The notes: generated from the sequence alone by a model not told the origin. A DNA stretch of 64,000 nucleotides from Pseudomonas sp. PB101 (GCF_009764265.1 NZ_RWIR01000051.1:1-64000); one strand, 5' to 3'; shown: positions 44,664 to 56,344, counted from the first letter of the stretch. Numbers and translations are program-made.

Positions 44664-44795
44664 AAGGTGTTCGAAAGTCGGTAGCGAGTTCAGGCAGCAT
44701 CCAAAGCGCTTGGGGGAGCGTTCAATATCCCTCGGCTCTCGGTTCGATGCTGCATCACCGCTCGCCCCTTTCAGGACAGCTTCTAAGGAGCAGTC

Positions 44796-46067
44796 ATGAG
44801 CTATGTGATCGACCGACGTCTCAATGGCAAGAATAAAAGCACGGTGAACCGGCAGCGGTTTCTGCGGCGCTACCGTGATCACATTAAAAAGGCTGTCGAA
44901 GAGGCGGTCAGTCGGCGTTCCATTACCGATATGGAACACGGCGAACAAATCAGCATTCCCGGGCGCGATATCGACGAGCCGGTGCTTCACCACGGGCGCG
45001 GTGGCAAACAGACTGTCGTGCACCCGGGCAACAAGGAATTCACCACTGGCGAACATATCGCCCGCCCACCGGGAGGCGGTGGCGGTCGTGGTCCCGGCAA
45101 GGCCGGCAACTCCGGTGAAGGGATGGACGAGTTCGTCTTCCAGATCACCCAGGAAGAGTTCCTCGAATTCATGTTCGAGGATCTCGAACTGCCGAACCTG
45201 GTCAAGCGCAACCTGACCGGCACCGATACCTTCAAGACCGTACGCGCCGGCATCAGCAACGAGGGCAACCCGTCGCGGATCAACATCATCCGCACCCTGC
45301 GTTCAGCCCACGCCCGACGGATCGCCCTGTCCGGCAGCAGCCGGGCAAAACTGCGCGAAGCCAAAGAAGAACTTCTGCGACTCAAGCAGGAAGAACCAGA
45401 CAACTTCGGCGATATTCAGGAAATCGAAGCGGAAATCGAAAAACTCAGCGCGCGCATTCACCGCGTACCGTTTCTCGACACATTCGACCTCAAGTACAAC
45501 CTGCTCATCAAGCAACCCAACCCCAGCTCCAAGGCGGTGATGTTCTGCCTGATGGACGTGTCCGGCTCGATGACCCAGGCGACCAAGGACATCGCCAAGC
45601 GCTTCTTTATCCTGCTGTACCTGTTTCTCAAGCGAAACTACGACAAGATCGACGTCGTGTTCATCCGCCATCACACCAGCGCCCGCGAAGTGGATGAAGA
45701 GGAGTTTTTCTACTCCCGGGAGACCGGCGGCACCATCGTCTCCAGCGCCTTGAAGCTGATGCAGGAGATCATGGCCGAGCGTTATCCGAGCAACGAGTGG
45801 AACATCTACGCCGCCCAGGCCTCCGACGGTGACAACTGGAACGACGACTCTCCGATCTGCCGCGACATCCTGATCAACCAGATCATGCCATTCGTGCAGT
45901 ACTACACTTACGTTGAGATCACCCCGCGCGAACACCAGGCCCTGTGGTTCGAGTACGAGCGCATCGCCGAAGCCTTTTCCGACACTTTTGCCCAGCAACA
46001 ACTGGTCTCGGCCGGGGATATCTATCCGGTCTTCCGTGAACTCTTCCAGCGCAGGTTAGTGACATGA
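44796..46067 (+). CDS. YeaH/YhbH (DUF444) family VWA-like protein
   Basis: 423 residues. N-terminal basic helix, a glycine-rich linker (about 85-105), a helical region and a von Willebrand A-like domain with the MIDAS motif CLMDVSGSMTQATKD (about 250-265). Always found with PrkA and a SpoVR-like protein. It probably forms a complex with PrkA, but the molecular job is unknown. Overlaps the next gene by 4 bp. Confidence 0.9.
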   Translation: MSYVIDRRLNGKNKSTVNRQRFLRRYRDHIKKAVEEAVSRRSITDMEHGEQISIPGRDIDEPVLHHGRGGKQTVVHPGNKEFTTGEHIARPPGGGGGRGPGKAGNSGEGMDEFVFQITQEEFLEFMFEDLELPNLVKRNLTGTDTFKTVRAGISNEGNPSRINIIRTLRSAHARRIALSGSSRAKLREAKEELLRLKQEEPDNFGDIQEIEAEIEKLSARIHRVPFLDTFDLKYNLLIKQPNPSSKAVMFCLMDVSGSMTQATKDIAKRFFILLYLFLKRNYDKIDVVFIRHHTSAREVDEEEFFYSRETGGTIVSSALKLMQEIMAERYPSNEWNIYAAQASDGDNWNDDSPICRDILINQIMPFVQYYTYVEITPREHQALWFEYERIAEAFSDTFAQQQLVSAGDIYPVFRELFQRRLVT

Positions 46068-47626
46068 CCGCCAAAGAGCAGAAGCGCCAACCCATTTCCA
46101 CCGGCTCCGAATGGACATTCGAGCTGATCCAGGCGTACGACCGCGAAATCAGCCGTATTGCGGCCGGCTACGCCCTCGACACCTACCCCAACCAGATCGA
46201 AGTGATCACCGCTGAACAGATGATGGATGCCTACGCCTCTGTCGGTATGCCGCTGGGTTATCACCACTGGTCCTACGGCAAGCACTTCCTCAGCACTGAA
46301 AAATCCTATAGCCGCGGCCAGATGGGCCTGGCGTACGAGATCGTGATCAACTCCGACCCGTGCATCGCCTACCTGATGGAAGAAAACACCATCTGCATGC
46401 AGGCGCTGGTGGTGGCCCATGCCTGCTACGGGCACAACAGCTTTTTCAAAGGCAACTACCTGTTCCGCACCTGGACCGACGCCAGCTCGATCATCGATTA
46501 CCTGGTGTTTGCCAAGCAGTACATCATGCAATGCGAGGAGCGCCACGGTATCGACGCGGTCGAGGACCTGCTCGATTCCTGCCACGCCCTGATGAACTAT
46601 GGAGTCGACCGCTACAAACGCCCCTACCCGATTTCCGCGGAAGAAGAACGTCGCCGGCAAAAGGACCGGGAGGAGCACTTGCAGAAACAGATCAACGATC
46701 TGTGGCGCACCATTCCCAAAGGCGCAGACAAGTACAGCGACAAGGACAACGCACGCTTCCCCGCCGAACCGCAGGAAAACATCCTGTACTTCATCGAAAA
46801 ACATGCGCCGCTGCTGGAGCCGTGGCAGCGGGAAATCGTGCGCATCGTGCGCAAGATCGCCCAGTATTTTTATCCACAACGTCAGACCCAGGTGATGAAC
46901 GAGGGTTGGGCCACGTTCTGGCACTACACCCTGATGAACGACCTGTACGACGAAGGCCTGGTCACCGACGGCTTCATGATGGAATTCCTGACGTCCCACA
47001 CGAGCGTGGTGTTCCAGCCTGGCTTCGACAGCCCTTATTACAGCGGCATCAACCCTTATACGCTGGGATTTGCCATGTACCGTGATATCCGGCGCATGTG
47101 CGAAAATCCCACCGAGGAAGACCGTCGCTGGTTCCCCGACATTGCCGGTACGGACTGGCTGGCAGCCATCAAGTTCGCCATGAGCAGCTTCAAGGATGAG
47201 AGTTTCATCCTGCAGTACCTGTCACCCAAGGTGATCCGCGACCTGAAATTGTTCAGCATTCTCGATGACGACCAGAAGGACGACCTGCTGGTGCCGGCGA
47301 TTCACGACGAAGACGGTTATCGCATCATCCGTGAGACCTTGGCCGCCCAGTACAACCTGGGCAATCGCGAACCCAACGTGCAGATCTACAGCATCGACCG
47401 GCGCGGTGACCGCTCCCTGACCCTGCGCCACCAGCAACACGACCGCAAACCGCTGGGCGAGTCCACCGAAGAAGTGCTCAAACACCTGCACCGCCTCTGG
47501 GGCTTCGACATTCACCTGGAAACCCTGCAAGGCGAAACCGTGATGAAAACCCATCATGTACCGCCAAGAAACGAGCACAGCGAAGGTGATTACGGCCGAC
47601 TGGACCTGGCCGTCATCCATCTTTGA
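46064..47626 (+). CDS. SpoVR family protein (YcgB-like)
   Basis: 520-residue cytoplasmic protein related to Bacillus SpoVR, which is needed for spore cortex assembly; Pseudomonas does not sporulate. It has the family motifs GMPLGYHHWSYGKHFLSTE, VVAHACYGHNSFFKGNYLF and NEGWATFWHYTLMNDLY. Conserved His and Glu in these blocks suggest a metal site, by inspection only. Third gene of the prkA operon. Confidence 0.92.
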   Translation: MTAKEQKRQPISTGSEWTFELIQAYDREISRIAAGYALDTYPNQIEVITAEQMMDAYASVGMPLGYHHWSYGKHFLSTEKSYSRGQMGLAYEIVINSDPCIAYLMEENTICMQALVVAHACYGHNSFFKGNYLFRTWTDASSIIDYLVFAKQYIMQCEERHGIDAVEDLLDSCHALMNYGVDRYKRPYPISAEEERRRQKDREEHLQKQINDLWRTIPKGADKYSDKDNARFPAEPQENILYFIEKHAPLLEPWQREIVRIVRKIAQYFYPQRQTQVMNEGWATFWHYTLMNDLYDEGLVTDGFMMEFLTSHTSVVFQPGFDSPYYSGINPYTLGFAMYRDIRRMCENPTEEDRRWFPDIAGTDWLAAIKFAMSSFKDESFILQYLSPKVIRDLKLFSILDDDQKDDLLVPAIHDEDGYRIIRETLAAQYNLGNREPNVQIYSIDRRGDRSLTLRHQQHDRKPLGESTEEVLKHLHRLWGFDIHLETLQGETVMKTHHVPPRNEHSEGDYGRLDLAVIHL

Positions 47627-47689
47627 TCAGGCTTGTGCCTCCGAAAGCTCGATGCAGCGGTTATCCTGTCGGGCTAACGGAGGTTTTTA

Positions 47690-48919
47690 ATGCGTATTTA
47701 TAAAGTCGGCGGCGCGGTACGTGATCGCCTGCTGGGCAAACCGGTTACCGATATCGACTGGGTCGTGGTCGGCGCCACCACCGAAGAAATGCTCGCCAAG
47801 GGCTTTCGCCCGGTAGGCGCGGACTTCCCGGTGTTCCTTCATCCAAAAAGCGGTGAGGAGTACGCCCTCGCCCGCACCGAGCGCAAAAGCGGGCGCGGCT
47901 ACGGCGGGTTCACTTTCCACGCCAGCCCGGAAGTCACCCTCGAAGAAGACTTGATCCGTCGCGACCTGACCATCAATGCCATGGCCGAAGACGATCAGCA
48001 GAACCTGACCGACCCTTACCACGGCCAGCGTGATCTCGAAGCGCGCCTGCTTCGTCATGTTTCCCCGGCATTTGCCGAAGATCCGCTCCGGGTCCTGCGT
48101 GTTGCCCGCTTTGCGGCGCGTTATGCGGCGCTGGACTTTAGCGTCGCTGCGGAAACCCTGGAACTGATGCGCCAACTCAGCGAGTCAGGCGAACTTGAAG
48201 CGCTGACCCCGGAGCGCAGCTGGAAAGAAATTTCCCGCGCCCTGATGGAAGATCAGCCACAGGTGTTTGTTGAGGTTCTGCGCGCATGCGGCGCACTCAA
48301 GGTACTGATGCCGGAGGTCGACGCGCTGTTTGGTGTTCCGCAACCCCCGGCCCACCACCCGGAAATCGATACTGGCACGCACACCCTGAGCGTTTTGCAG
48401 CAAGCAGCCCTGCACAAGCAGCCGCTGACCGTGCGCTGGGCGTGCCTGCTGCACGATCTGGGCAAGGGCCTGACGCCAGAGGACGAATGGCCGCGGCACA
48501 TCGCTCATGAGTTCAAGGGCCTGAAGCTGATCAAAGCGGTCAATGAACGATTCAAAGTACCCAGGGACTGCCAGGAACTGGCGTTACTGGTGGGCGAGTA
48601 TCACACCCACGGGCATCGCGCCCTTGAACTCAAACCATCGACTTTGCTGGAATTGCTGCAAAGCTTCGACGTTTACCGTCGGCCACAGCGCTTCGAGGAG
48701 TTCATCGCGGCATGCGAGATGGATGCGCGTGGACGCAAAGGACTGGAACAAAGAAGTTATCCACAGGCGGATTATTTACGCGGCGCGGCAACCGCAGCAC
48801 GTAGCGTAGCGGTCCAACCATTGCTGGAGAAAGGCTTCAAGGGGCCGGAGCTGGGGGAAGCGATCAAGCGCGAGCGACTAAAAGCCTTGAAAGCCTACAA
48901 AGAGACCGCGTCGATCTGA
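47690..48919 (+). CDS. cca: CCA-adding tRNA nucleotidyltransferase with HD domain
   Basis: Adds or repairs the CCA end of tRNAs. The 409-residue class II enzyme has the GGAVRDRLLGKPVTDIDWVV active-site motif, RRDLTINAMA and an HD phosphohydrolase domain (CLLHDLGKG, about residues 250-260), as in the multifunctional enterobacterial Cca. Confidence 0.96.
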   Translation: MRIYKVGGAVRDRLLGKPVTDIDWVVVGATTEEMLAKGFRPVGADFPVFLHPKSGEEYALARTERKSGRGYGGFTFHASPEVTLEEDLIRRDLTINAMAEDDQQNLTDPYHGQRDLEARLLRHVSPAFAEDPLRVLRVARFAARYAALDFSVAAETLELMRQLSESGELEALTPERSWKEISRALMEDQPQVFVEVLRACGALKVLMPEVDALFGVPQPPAHHPEIDTGTHTLSVLQQAALHKQPLTVRWACLLHDLGKGLTPEDEWPRHIAHEFKGLKLIKAVNERFKVPRDCQELALLVGEYHTHGHRALELKPSTLLELLQSFDVYRRPQRFEEFIAACEMDARGRKGLEQRSYPQADYLRGAATAARSVAVQPLLEKGFKGPELGEAIKRERLKALKAYKETASI

Positions 48920-48925
48920 AAAGCT

Positions 48926-48986
48926 TCGCGAGCAGGCTCGCTCCCACAGGTTTACGCAAACCCTGTGGGAGCGGGCTTGCCCGCGA
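48926..48986. repeat. Inverted pair of REP units (REPIN), CTCCCACAGG family
   Basis: Left TCGCGAGCAGGCTCGCTCCCACAGG (48926-48950), right CCTGTGGGAGCGGGCTTGCCCGCGA (48962-48986). The two halves have different stem cores (GAGCAGGCTC and GGGCTTGCCC), so two REP types are joined. Lies between cca and folK, which converge. Confidence 0.85.
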
Positions 48987-49000
48987 TGGCGTCATCACTG

Positions 49001-49519
49001 TCACAACAAATCTGAAGGTGTCAGCTGCTCACCGCGCCATTCGAAAGCCACCGGCGCCAACACCTGATCGATCTGCGCTTCACCCCACAAGGTCGCAAAG
49101 CTCTTGCCTACACCCGGGTGCACCCGATCCGGCGCAATCAACGACAGCGGCCACAGAACGAACGCATTTTTCAGGATTTCTGCCCGCGGCAAGACCAGGC
49201 CATCGAAGTTGCCCACCAGATCACCGAACAACAACACGTCGATATCCAGCGGCAAACCTCGGCGATCCGGCGCATAACGACCGTTATCCGCCTCGATGAA
49301 CTTCAATCGACGATCGAGCTCCATCAGCGGTAAATCGGTATACGCCGACACCACGAAATTGAAGAAAGGCCCACTCTTGATGCCCACAGGCTGGCTTTCG
49401 AACACCGCCGAACAGCGGATATCCACAAGGAACGACGCCAACGCATCGAGCCCTGCCCGCAAATGGGTTTCACGCTCGATATTGCTACCGAGCCCGAGGT
49501 ACACCTGAGTCAGCGACAT
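49001..49519 (-). CDS. folK: 2-amino-4-hydroxy-6-hydroxymethyldihydropteridine pyrophosphokinase
   Basis: Pyrophosphorylates the pterin in folate synthesis. The 172-residue HPPK starts VYLGLGSNIERETHL and shows NFVVSAYTDLP, the DRRGLPLDIDVLLFGD motif and LVLPRAEILKNAFVLWPL. Its start overlaps the folB stop by 10 bp, so folB-folK are translated as a pair. Confidence 0.95.
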   Translation of the reverse strand: MSLTQVYLGLGSNIERETHLRAGLDALASFLVDIRCSAVFESQPVGIKSGPFFNFVVSAYTDLPLMELDRRLKFIEADNGRYAPDRRGLPLDIDVLLFGDLVGNFDGLVLPRAEILKNAFVLWPLSLIAPDRVHPGVGKSFATLWGEAQIDQVLAPVAFEWRGEQLTPSDLL

Positions 49520-49866
49520 CCGCGCTCGATCTCCACGCCCACACCGCCGGTGGCAGCCGGGACCGCGCCGGGTTTTGTCAGCTTCAGGCGCATCCAGGTG
49601 ATCTTGAATTCGCTCATCAGCACTTCAACCAGGCGCTCGGCAAAGGTCTCGACCAACTGGAACTGCGCCTGCTCGGCAAATGCCTGGATGCGCGAGGAAA
49701 CACTGGCGTAGTCGAGCGCCAGGGTCAGGTCATCACCGGCGGCGGCCGGGCGGTTATCCCAGGCGAAGCTCAGATCAAGACGCAAGCACTGTCGGATGCC
49801 TCGTTCCCAGTCGTAGGCACCGATCACCGTGTCGACTTCCAGGCCCTCGATAAACACTCTGTCCAA
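49510..49866 (-). CDS. folB: Dihydroneopterin aldolase
   Basis: Folate pathway aldolase. The 118-residue protein begins MDRVFIEGLEVDTVIGAYDWERG and contains the family motif LVETFAERLVEVL. I chose the TTG start at 49866, with GGAGAG six bases upstream; the frame extends to 49890 without family similarity. Forms a two-gene unit with folK. Confidence 0.93.
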   Translation of the reverse strand: MDRVFIEGLEVDTVIGAYDWERGIRQCLRLDLSFAWDNRPAAAGDDLTLALDYASVSSRIQAFAEQAQFQLVETFAERLVEVLMSEFKITWMRLKLTKPGAVPAATGGVGVEIERGCR

Positions 49867-49940
49867 GCACTTCTCTCCGCTACACGACAAGGGCGCAATG
49901 CGCCGTTAGAATCAGGGCTTCCTCGCCCGGAATAGTTAGC

Positions 49941-50510
49941 ATGTTTTGGTTACTGGCGATCCTCGCCTACCTGCTCGGCTCTCTGTCCTTCGCCATTTTG
50001 CTCAGCCGCCTGACCGGTAACCCCGATCCGCGAATGAGTGGCTCGGGCAATGCCGGCGCCACCAACATGTTGCGCCTGGCCGGCAAGAAACTCGCCATCC
50101 TGACCCTGCTCGGCGACCTTTGCAAAGGCCTGCTGCCGGTACTGATTGCGCGTCTTGCGGGCCTTTCGCAGCAGGAACAGGCCTGGATCGGCGTCTATGC
50201 CGTCATCGGCCACCTGTTCCCGTTGTACTTTCGCTTTCGCGGCGGCAAGGGTGTCGCCACCGCTGCCGGCATGCTGCTGGGACTGTACCCGCCCGCAGCC
50301 CTTCTGGCGGTCTGCGCCTGGCTCCTGACGTTCTACCTGACCCGCACCAGCTCCCTGGCCGCCTTGATCGCCACACCGCTGACCCTGCCGTTGCTGGCCT
50401 GGCAAGAACCGGCGGCCCTGCTGCCGATGAGCACGCTGACCGGGCTGATCGTCTGGCGTCACCGCGGCAATCTACGCGACCTGTTTGCCGGGCGCGAACG
50501 GCATTTCTAG
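49941..50510 (+). CDS. plsY: Acyl-phosphate glycerol-3-phosphate acyltransferase
   Basis: First acylation step of phospholipid synthesis, using acyl phosphate. The 189-residue membrane protein has five predicted helices and the three catalytic motifs: SGNAGATNMLR, the FRGGKGVATAAGMLL loop and RHRGNLRDLFAG. Divergent from folB by 74 bp. Confidence 0.95.
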   Translation: MFWLLAILAYLLGSLSFAILLSRLTGNPDPRMSGSGNAGATNMLRLAGKKLAILTLLGDLCKGLLPVLIARLAGLSQQEQAWIGVYAVIGHLFPLYFRFRGGKGVATAAGMLLGLYPPAALLAVCAWLLTFYLTRTSSLAALIATPLTLPLLAWQEPAALLPMSTLTGLIVWRHRGNLRDLFAGRERHF

Positions 50511-50533
50511 TTGCCCTGCATGAGCGCCGTTCA

Positions 50534-51559
50534 TCACAACGGCGACAACTGCTCCATCGGCCAACGCGCCTGAACACTGATCGCCAGGCTTTCGCGCTGT
50601 CCGGCCTGCAAACGCTGGCAGCCGGCAAAGGCGATCATCGCGCCGTTATCGGTGCAGAACTGCGGACGGGCATAAAACACATCACCCTTCATGTCGCCGA
50701 GCATTTTTTCCAGGGAAACGCGTAGCGCCTTGTTGGCGCTGACGCCCCCTGCGATCACCAGGCGCTTCATGCCGGCGGCTTTCAGGGCACGCTTGCACTT
50801 GATGGTCAAAGTCTCTACCACGGCCTGCTGGAACGCCAGCGCGATGTCGCATTGGGCTTGCTCGCCGTCGTCCCCGGCGCTGACGCGCTGTTGCCAGGTG
50901 TTCAATGCGAAGGTTTTCAGTCCGCTGAAGCTGAAATCCAGGCCCGGACGGTCGCACATCGGACGCGGGAAGACGAAACGTCCTGCAACGCCCTGCTCTG
51001 CAAGGCGAGCGATCTCCGGTCCGCCCGGATAATTGAGGCCCATCATCTTGGCCGTCTTGTCGAAGGCTTCGCCGGCAGCGTCGTCCAGGGTCTCGCCCAA
51101 GAGCGTGTACTGACCGATTCCGTCGACCTGAACCAGCTGCGTATGGCCACCCGAGACCAACAAAGCGACGAACGGAAATTCCGGCGGTTGCGACTCCAGC
51201 ATCGGCGCCAGCAAATGGCCTTCCATGTGGTGCACGCCAAGGGCCGGAATGCCCCAGGCAAAGGCCAGCGCCTGAGCGCAGGAAGCCCCCACCAGCAAAG
51301 CCCCCACCAGGCCAGGACCCGCGGTGTAGGCGATCGCATCGATCTCGGTCGGCACGCAGTCGGCCTCGGCCAACACCTGACGAATCAAGGGCAGCATGCG
51401 TTTGACGTGATCGCGCGAAGCCAGCTCCGGCACCACGCCACCATAGGCGCGATGCAGGTCGATCTGACTGAACAGCGCATCGGCCAGCAGCCCGCGTTCA
51501 CTGTCATATAATGCGACGCCGGTTTCGTCGCAGGAGGTTTCTAATCCCAGTACTAGCAT
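50534..51559 (-). CDS. tsaD: tRNA N6-threonylcarbamoyladenosine synthase subunit TsaD
   Basis: Transfers threonylcarbamoyl to A37 of ANN-decoding tRNAs, with TsaB and TsaE. The 341-residue ASKHA protein starts VLGLETSCDETGVALYD and has the metal-binding HHMEGH and SGGHTQLV motifs. Divergent from rpsU, a standard arrangement around the rpsU, dnaG, rpoD set. Confidence 0.97.
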   Translation of the reverse strand: MLVLGLETSCDETGVALYDSERGLLADALFSQIDLHRAYGGVVPELASRDHVKRMLPLIRQVLAEADCVPTEIDAIAYTAGPGLVGALLVGASCAQALAFAWGIPALGVHHMEGHLLAPMLESQPPEFPFVALLVSGGHTQLVQVDGIGQYTLLGETLDDAAGEAFDKTAKMMGLNYPGGPEIARLAEQGVAGRFVFPRPMCDRPGLDFSFSGLKTFALNTWQQRVSAGDDGEQAQCDIALAFQQAVVETLTIKCKRALKAAGMKRLVIAGGVSANKALRVSLEKMLGDMKGDVFYARPQFCTDNGAMIAFAGCQRLQAGQRESLAISVQARWPMEQLSPL

Positions 51560-51758
51560 GGGTTTGCGCCTTGTTTAGGCTGAATTCGAAGGCGCGCATA
51601 ATAGTCGTCGCGTGATGCCCCGACCAGCGGTTTTCGATCAGAGGCTTTGCATTCCGAGCGTTGAGGGGTTAACATCCGCAACCCTTAAAAACCGACGTCT
51701 TCAAGTGCTCTTTTGCCGCGAGGATGTTGACCCCGGTAATGAATGAAGGTAGCTCTGG

Positions 51759-51974
51759 ATGCCAGCCGTCAAAGTAAAAGAGAACGAACCCTTCGACGTA
51801 GCTCTGCGTCGTTTCAAGCGCTCCTGCGAAAAAGCCGGTGTACTGGCTGAAGTTCGTAGCCGCGAATTTTACGAGAAGCCAACTTCTGAGCGTAAGCGCA
51901 AAGCAGCAGCCGCTGTTAAGCGTCACGCCAAGAAAGTTCAGCGCGAACAGCGCCGCGCCGTTCGTCTGTACTAA
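51759..51974 (+). CDS. rpsU: 30S ribosomal protein S21
   Basis: 71-residue basic protein that helps mRNA recruitment to the 30S subunit. The sequence [26 protein letters not shown] is the S21 signature and the C-terminus is Arg/Lys-rich. First gene of the rpsU-dnaG-rpoD macromolecular synthesis group, here 481 bp from dnaG. Confidence 0.98.
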
Positions 51975-52455
51975 TACACAGACGATCGTAGCAAGCTTCT
52001 GCCAAGCCCGGCCCTCAGCCGGGCTTATGGCATTTGCGTAAAACGCTTGATGCTTCACCGTCAAAGCCGCAGATGCGACCGAGACAAATCTGCTTCATCA
52101 CGTCAGACCTGGCTCTTTTGCCAGCAGTGCACGTCTTTTCTGACGAGCCTTTCAAGGCTACTGACGAGCACACCCACTGATTCCTCTCACGACGATCAGC
52201 CCAAGGCACCTGCTTGCGTGCCAGATGATGAGCTATCCGAGGCCGACAATTGGCTGCAGCGGATTCAGCGCAATACATTCAAACAGTCGAATACTGATTG
52301 GCATTAACGTCAGTGGACTTTCGGCAGATACACTTCCCGACAGCGATTACGCAGACGACACTGGTCGAGCCGCACATTTTGCGCGCCTCAAACAATGACC
52401 GCCGTTCGGTCGCCGTTCGTTTCGGGTTCCTTTCAGCGCAGATGACGAGAACGCC
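51975..52455. other. rpsU-dnaG intergenic region without a convincing gene
   Basis: 481 bp. The hairpin AAGCCCGG/CCGGGCTT (52004-52026), with a 7-base loop, follows rpsU by 30 bases but has no U run. An 86-codon frame (52047-52307) has codon use unlike its neighbours and no recognised motifs. No YqeY-like gene is present. Nothing else is visible; the region must hold whatever separates rpsU and dnaG expression. Confidence 0.5.
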
Positions 52456-54423
52456 ATGGCCGGGCTAATTCCCCAGAGCTTCATTGACGACCTTCTGAAC
52501 CGCACCGACATCGTCGATGTGGTCAGCTCGCGCCTGCAGCTGAAAAAAGCCGGCAAGAACCACACCGCCTGCTGCCCGTTCCACAAGGAAAAGACGCCAT
52601 CGTTCAGCGTCAGCCCCGACAAGCAGTTCTATTACTGCTTCGGTTGCGGCGCTGGCGGCAACGCCCTCGGCTTCATCATGGACCACGACAACCTGGATTT
52701 CGTCCAGGCCGTCGAAGAACTGGCCAAAGCCGCCGGCATGGAAATCCCCCGCGAAGAAAGCGGCCGACCGCACAAACCGCGACAGCCGACCGATTCGCCG
52801 CTGTATCCACTACTCAGCGCTGCCGCCGATTTTTATCGCCAGGCCCTGAAAAGCCATCCATCGCGCAAAGCCGCCGTGGACTACCTGAAAGGTCGCGGGC
52901 TGACCGGCGAAATCGCCAGGGACTTCGGCCTCGGCTTTGCGCCGCCGGGCTGGGACAACCTGTTCAAGCACTTGAGCAGCGACACCCTGCAACAAAAGGC
53001 CATGATCGACGCCGGCCTGCTGATCGAAAACGCCGAAAGCGGCAAACGTTACGACCGCTTTCGCGACCGCGTGATGTTCCCCATCCGCGACAGTCGCGGG
53101 CGTGTCATCGCCTTTGGCGGCCGGGTACTGGGCGACGACAAGCCGAAGTACCTGAACTCCCCGGAAACCCCGGTGTTCCATAAAGGCCAGGAACTCTACG
53201 GCCTTTATGAAGCGCGCAAGACCAACCGCAATCTCGACGAGATCATCGTCGTCGAGGGTTACATGGACGTCATTGCCCTGGCCCAGCAAGGCCTGCGCAA
53301 TGCTGTCGCGACCCTGGGCACCGCCACCAGCGAAGAACACCTCAAGCGACTGTTTCGCGTGGTGCCCAACGTGCTGTTCTGCTTCGACGGCGACCAGGCC
53401 GGCCGCAACGCTGCATGGCGGGCACTGGAGGCGACACTGTCGAGCCTGCAGGACGGGCGCCGCGCGCGCTTCCTGTTCCTGCCCGAGGGTGAGGATCCGG
53501 ACACCCTGGTGCGCTCCGAAGGCACCGATGCCTTTCGCGCACGCATCAACCAGCACGCGCAGCCACTGGCCGATTACTTCTTCCAGCAACTGACGGAAGA
53601 AGCCGATCCTCGCTCGCTCGAGGGCAAGGCCCACATGGCCACCCTCGCCGCGCCGCTGATCGACAAAGTCCCGGGCGCGAACCTGCGCACCTTGATGCGC
53701 CAGCGCCTGAGCGAAATCACCGGCCTGAGTGGCGAAGCGGTGAGCCAGCTGGCCCAAAGCGCCCCGCAGGAAGCACCGCCGGCGTACGATCCGGGCATCG
53801 ATTACGACGCAATGCCCGATTACAGCGACTATCATCAGCCGCAGGCACAGGAAATGTATGTGCCGCAGCAGGAATGGACGCCGAAGAAACCCGGTGCAGG
53901 AGGCAAGAAATGGGACAAGAAACCCTGGGACAAGAATGGCAAACGCGGCGGTGATCGTGATCAACCCCGCGCGCCACGGGTGCCCGCCGCCGTAGAACCG
54001 CCGACCCTCGCCGCCTTGCGCACGCTACTGCATCACCCGCAGCTGGCCGAAAAAGTCGAGGATGCCGGGCACTTCGCCGCCGAGGATCACACCAACACAC
54101 AATTGCTGGTGGCGCTGCTCGAAGCCGTGCAGAAGAATCCCAAGCTAAACTCAATTCAGCTGATTGCCCGCTGGCACGGCACAGAACAAGGCCGTTTGCT
54201 CAAGGCCCTGGCGGAAAAGGAATGGCTGATTGATGGAGATAACCTTGAACAACAGTTTTTCGACACCATTACTAGCTTGTCAGCCCGCCAACGCGAGCGA
54301 AACCTGGAACAACTTCTGCGAAAAGCGCGTCAAAGCGAATTGACCAGCGAAGAAAAAAATCAACTGCGCGACCTCTTGAGTCGCAATGTTTCCGCATCAA
54401 ACCCGACCTCAACTGGCGCGTGA
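52456..54423 (+). CDS. dnaG: DNA primase
   Basis: Makes RNA primers for replication. The 655-residue protein has the N-terminal zinc ribbon (CCPFHKEK ... YYCFGCGAGG, about residues 38-65), the TOPRIM domain with VVEGYMDVIALAQ (about 265) and a C-terminal helicase-binding domain after a linker (about 450-510) rich in Pro, Lys and Gly. Second gene of the rpsU-dnaG-rpoD group. Confidence 0.97.
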   Translation: MAGLIPQSFIDDLLNRTDIVDVVSSRLQLKKAGKNHTACCPFHKEKTPSFSVSPDKQFYYCFGCGAGGNALGFIMDHDNLDFVQAVEELAKAAGMEIPREESGRPHKPRQPTDSPLYPLLSAAADFYRQALKSHPSRKAAVDYLKGRGLTGEIARDFGLGFAPPGWDNLFKHLSSDTLQQKAMIDAGLLIENAESGKRYDRFRDRVMFPIRDSRGRVIAFGGRVLGDDKPKYLNSPETPVFHKGQELYGLYEARKTNRNLDEIIVVEGYMDVIALAQQGLRNAVATLGTATSEEHLKRLFRVVPNVLFCFDGDQAGRNAAWRALEATLSSLQDGRRARFLFLPEGEDPDTLVRSEGTDAFRARINQHAQPLADYFFQQLTEEADPRSLEGKAHMATLAAPLIDKVPGANLRTLMRQRLSEITGLSGEAVSQLAQSAPQEAPPAYDPGIDYDAMPDYSDYHQPQAQEMYVPQQEWTPKKPGAGGKKWDKKPWDKNGKRGGDRDQPRAPRVPAAVEPPTLAALRTLLHHPQLAEKVEDAGHFAAEDHTNTQLLVALLEAVQKNPKLNSIQLIARWHGTEQGRLLKALAEKEWLIDGDNLEQQFFDTITSLSARQRERNLEQLLRKARQSELTSEEKNQLRDLLSRNVSASNPTSTGA

Positions 54424-54437
54424 GGTCATAGCTCAGG

Positions 54438-54443
54438 TATAAT
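54438..54443 (+). promoter_or_regulatory. Candidate rpoD promoter -10 element
   Basis: A perfect TATAAT lies 48 bp before the rpoD ATG. The matching -35 region (about 54415-54420) is poor, so it may need an activator or another context. A separate promoter for rpoD is expected from the family. Confidence 0.45.
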
Positions 54444-54490
54444 CCTCGGCTTGTTTTTTGCCCGCCAAGACCTTCAGTGGATAGGGTGTT

Positions 54491-56338
<1,848 letters not shown>

Positions 56339-56344
56339 TACCAG

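Noticed and set aside
46064..47626. Sporulation gene implying a spore former
   Set aside because: SpoVR-like proteins with PrkA and YeaH are common in gammaproteobacteria that do not sporulate.
52047..52307. 86-codon frame between rpsU and dnaG
   Set aside because: Codon use is unlike the neighbours, it starts at TTG/ATG without a good SD, and no family similarity is visible.
51975..52455. Missing YqeY-like gene between rpsU and dnaG
   Set aside because: I recall that P. putida also lacks it at this place, so it is not an anomaly.
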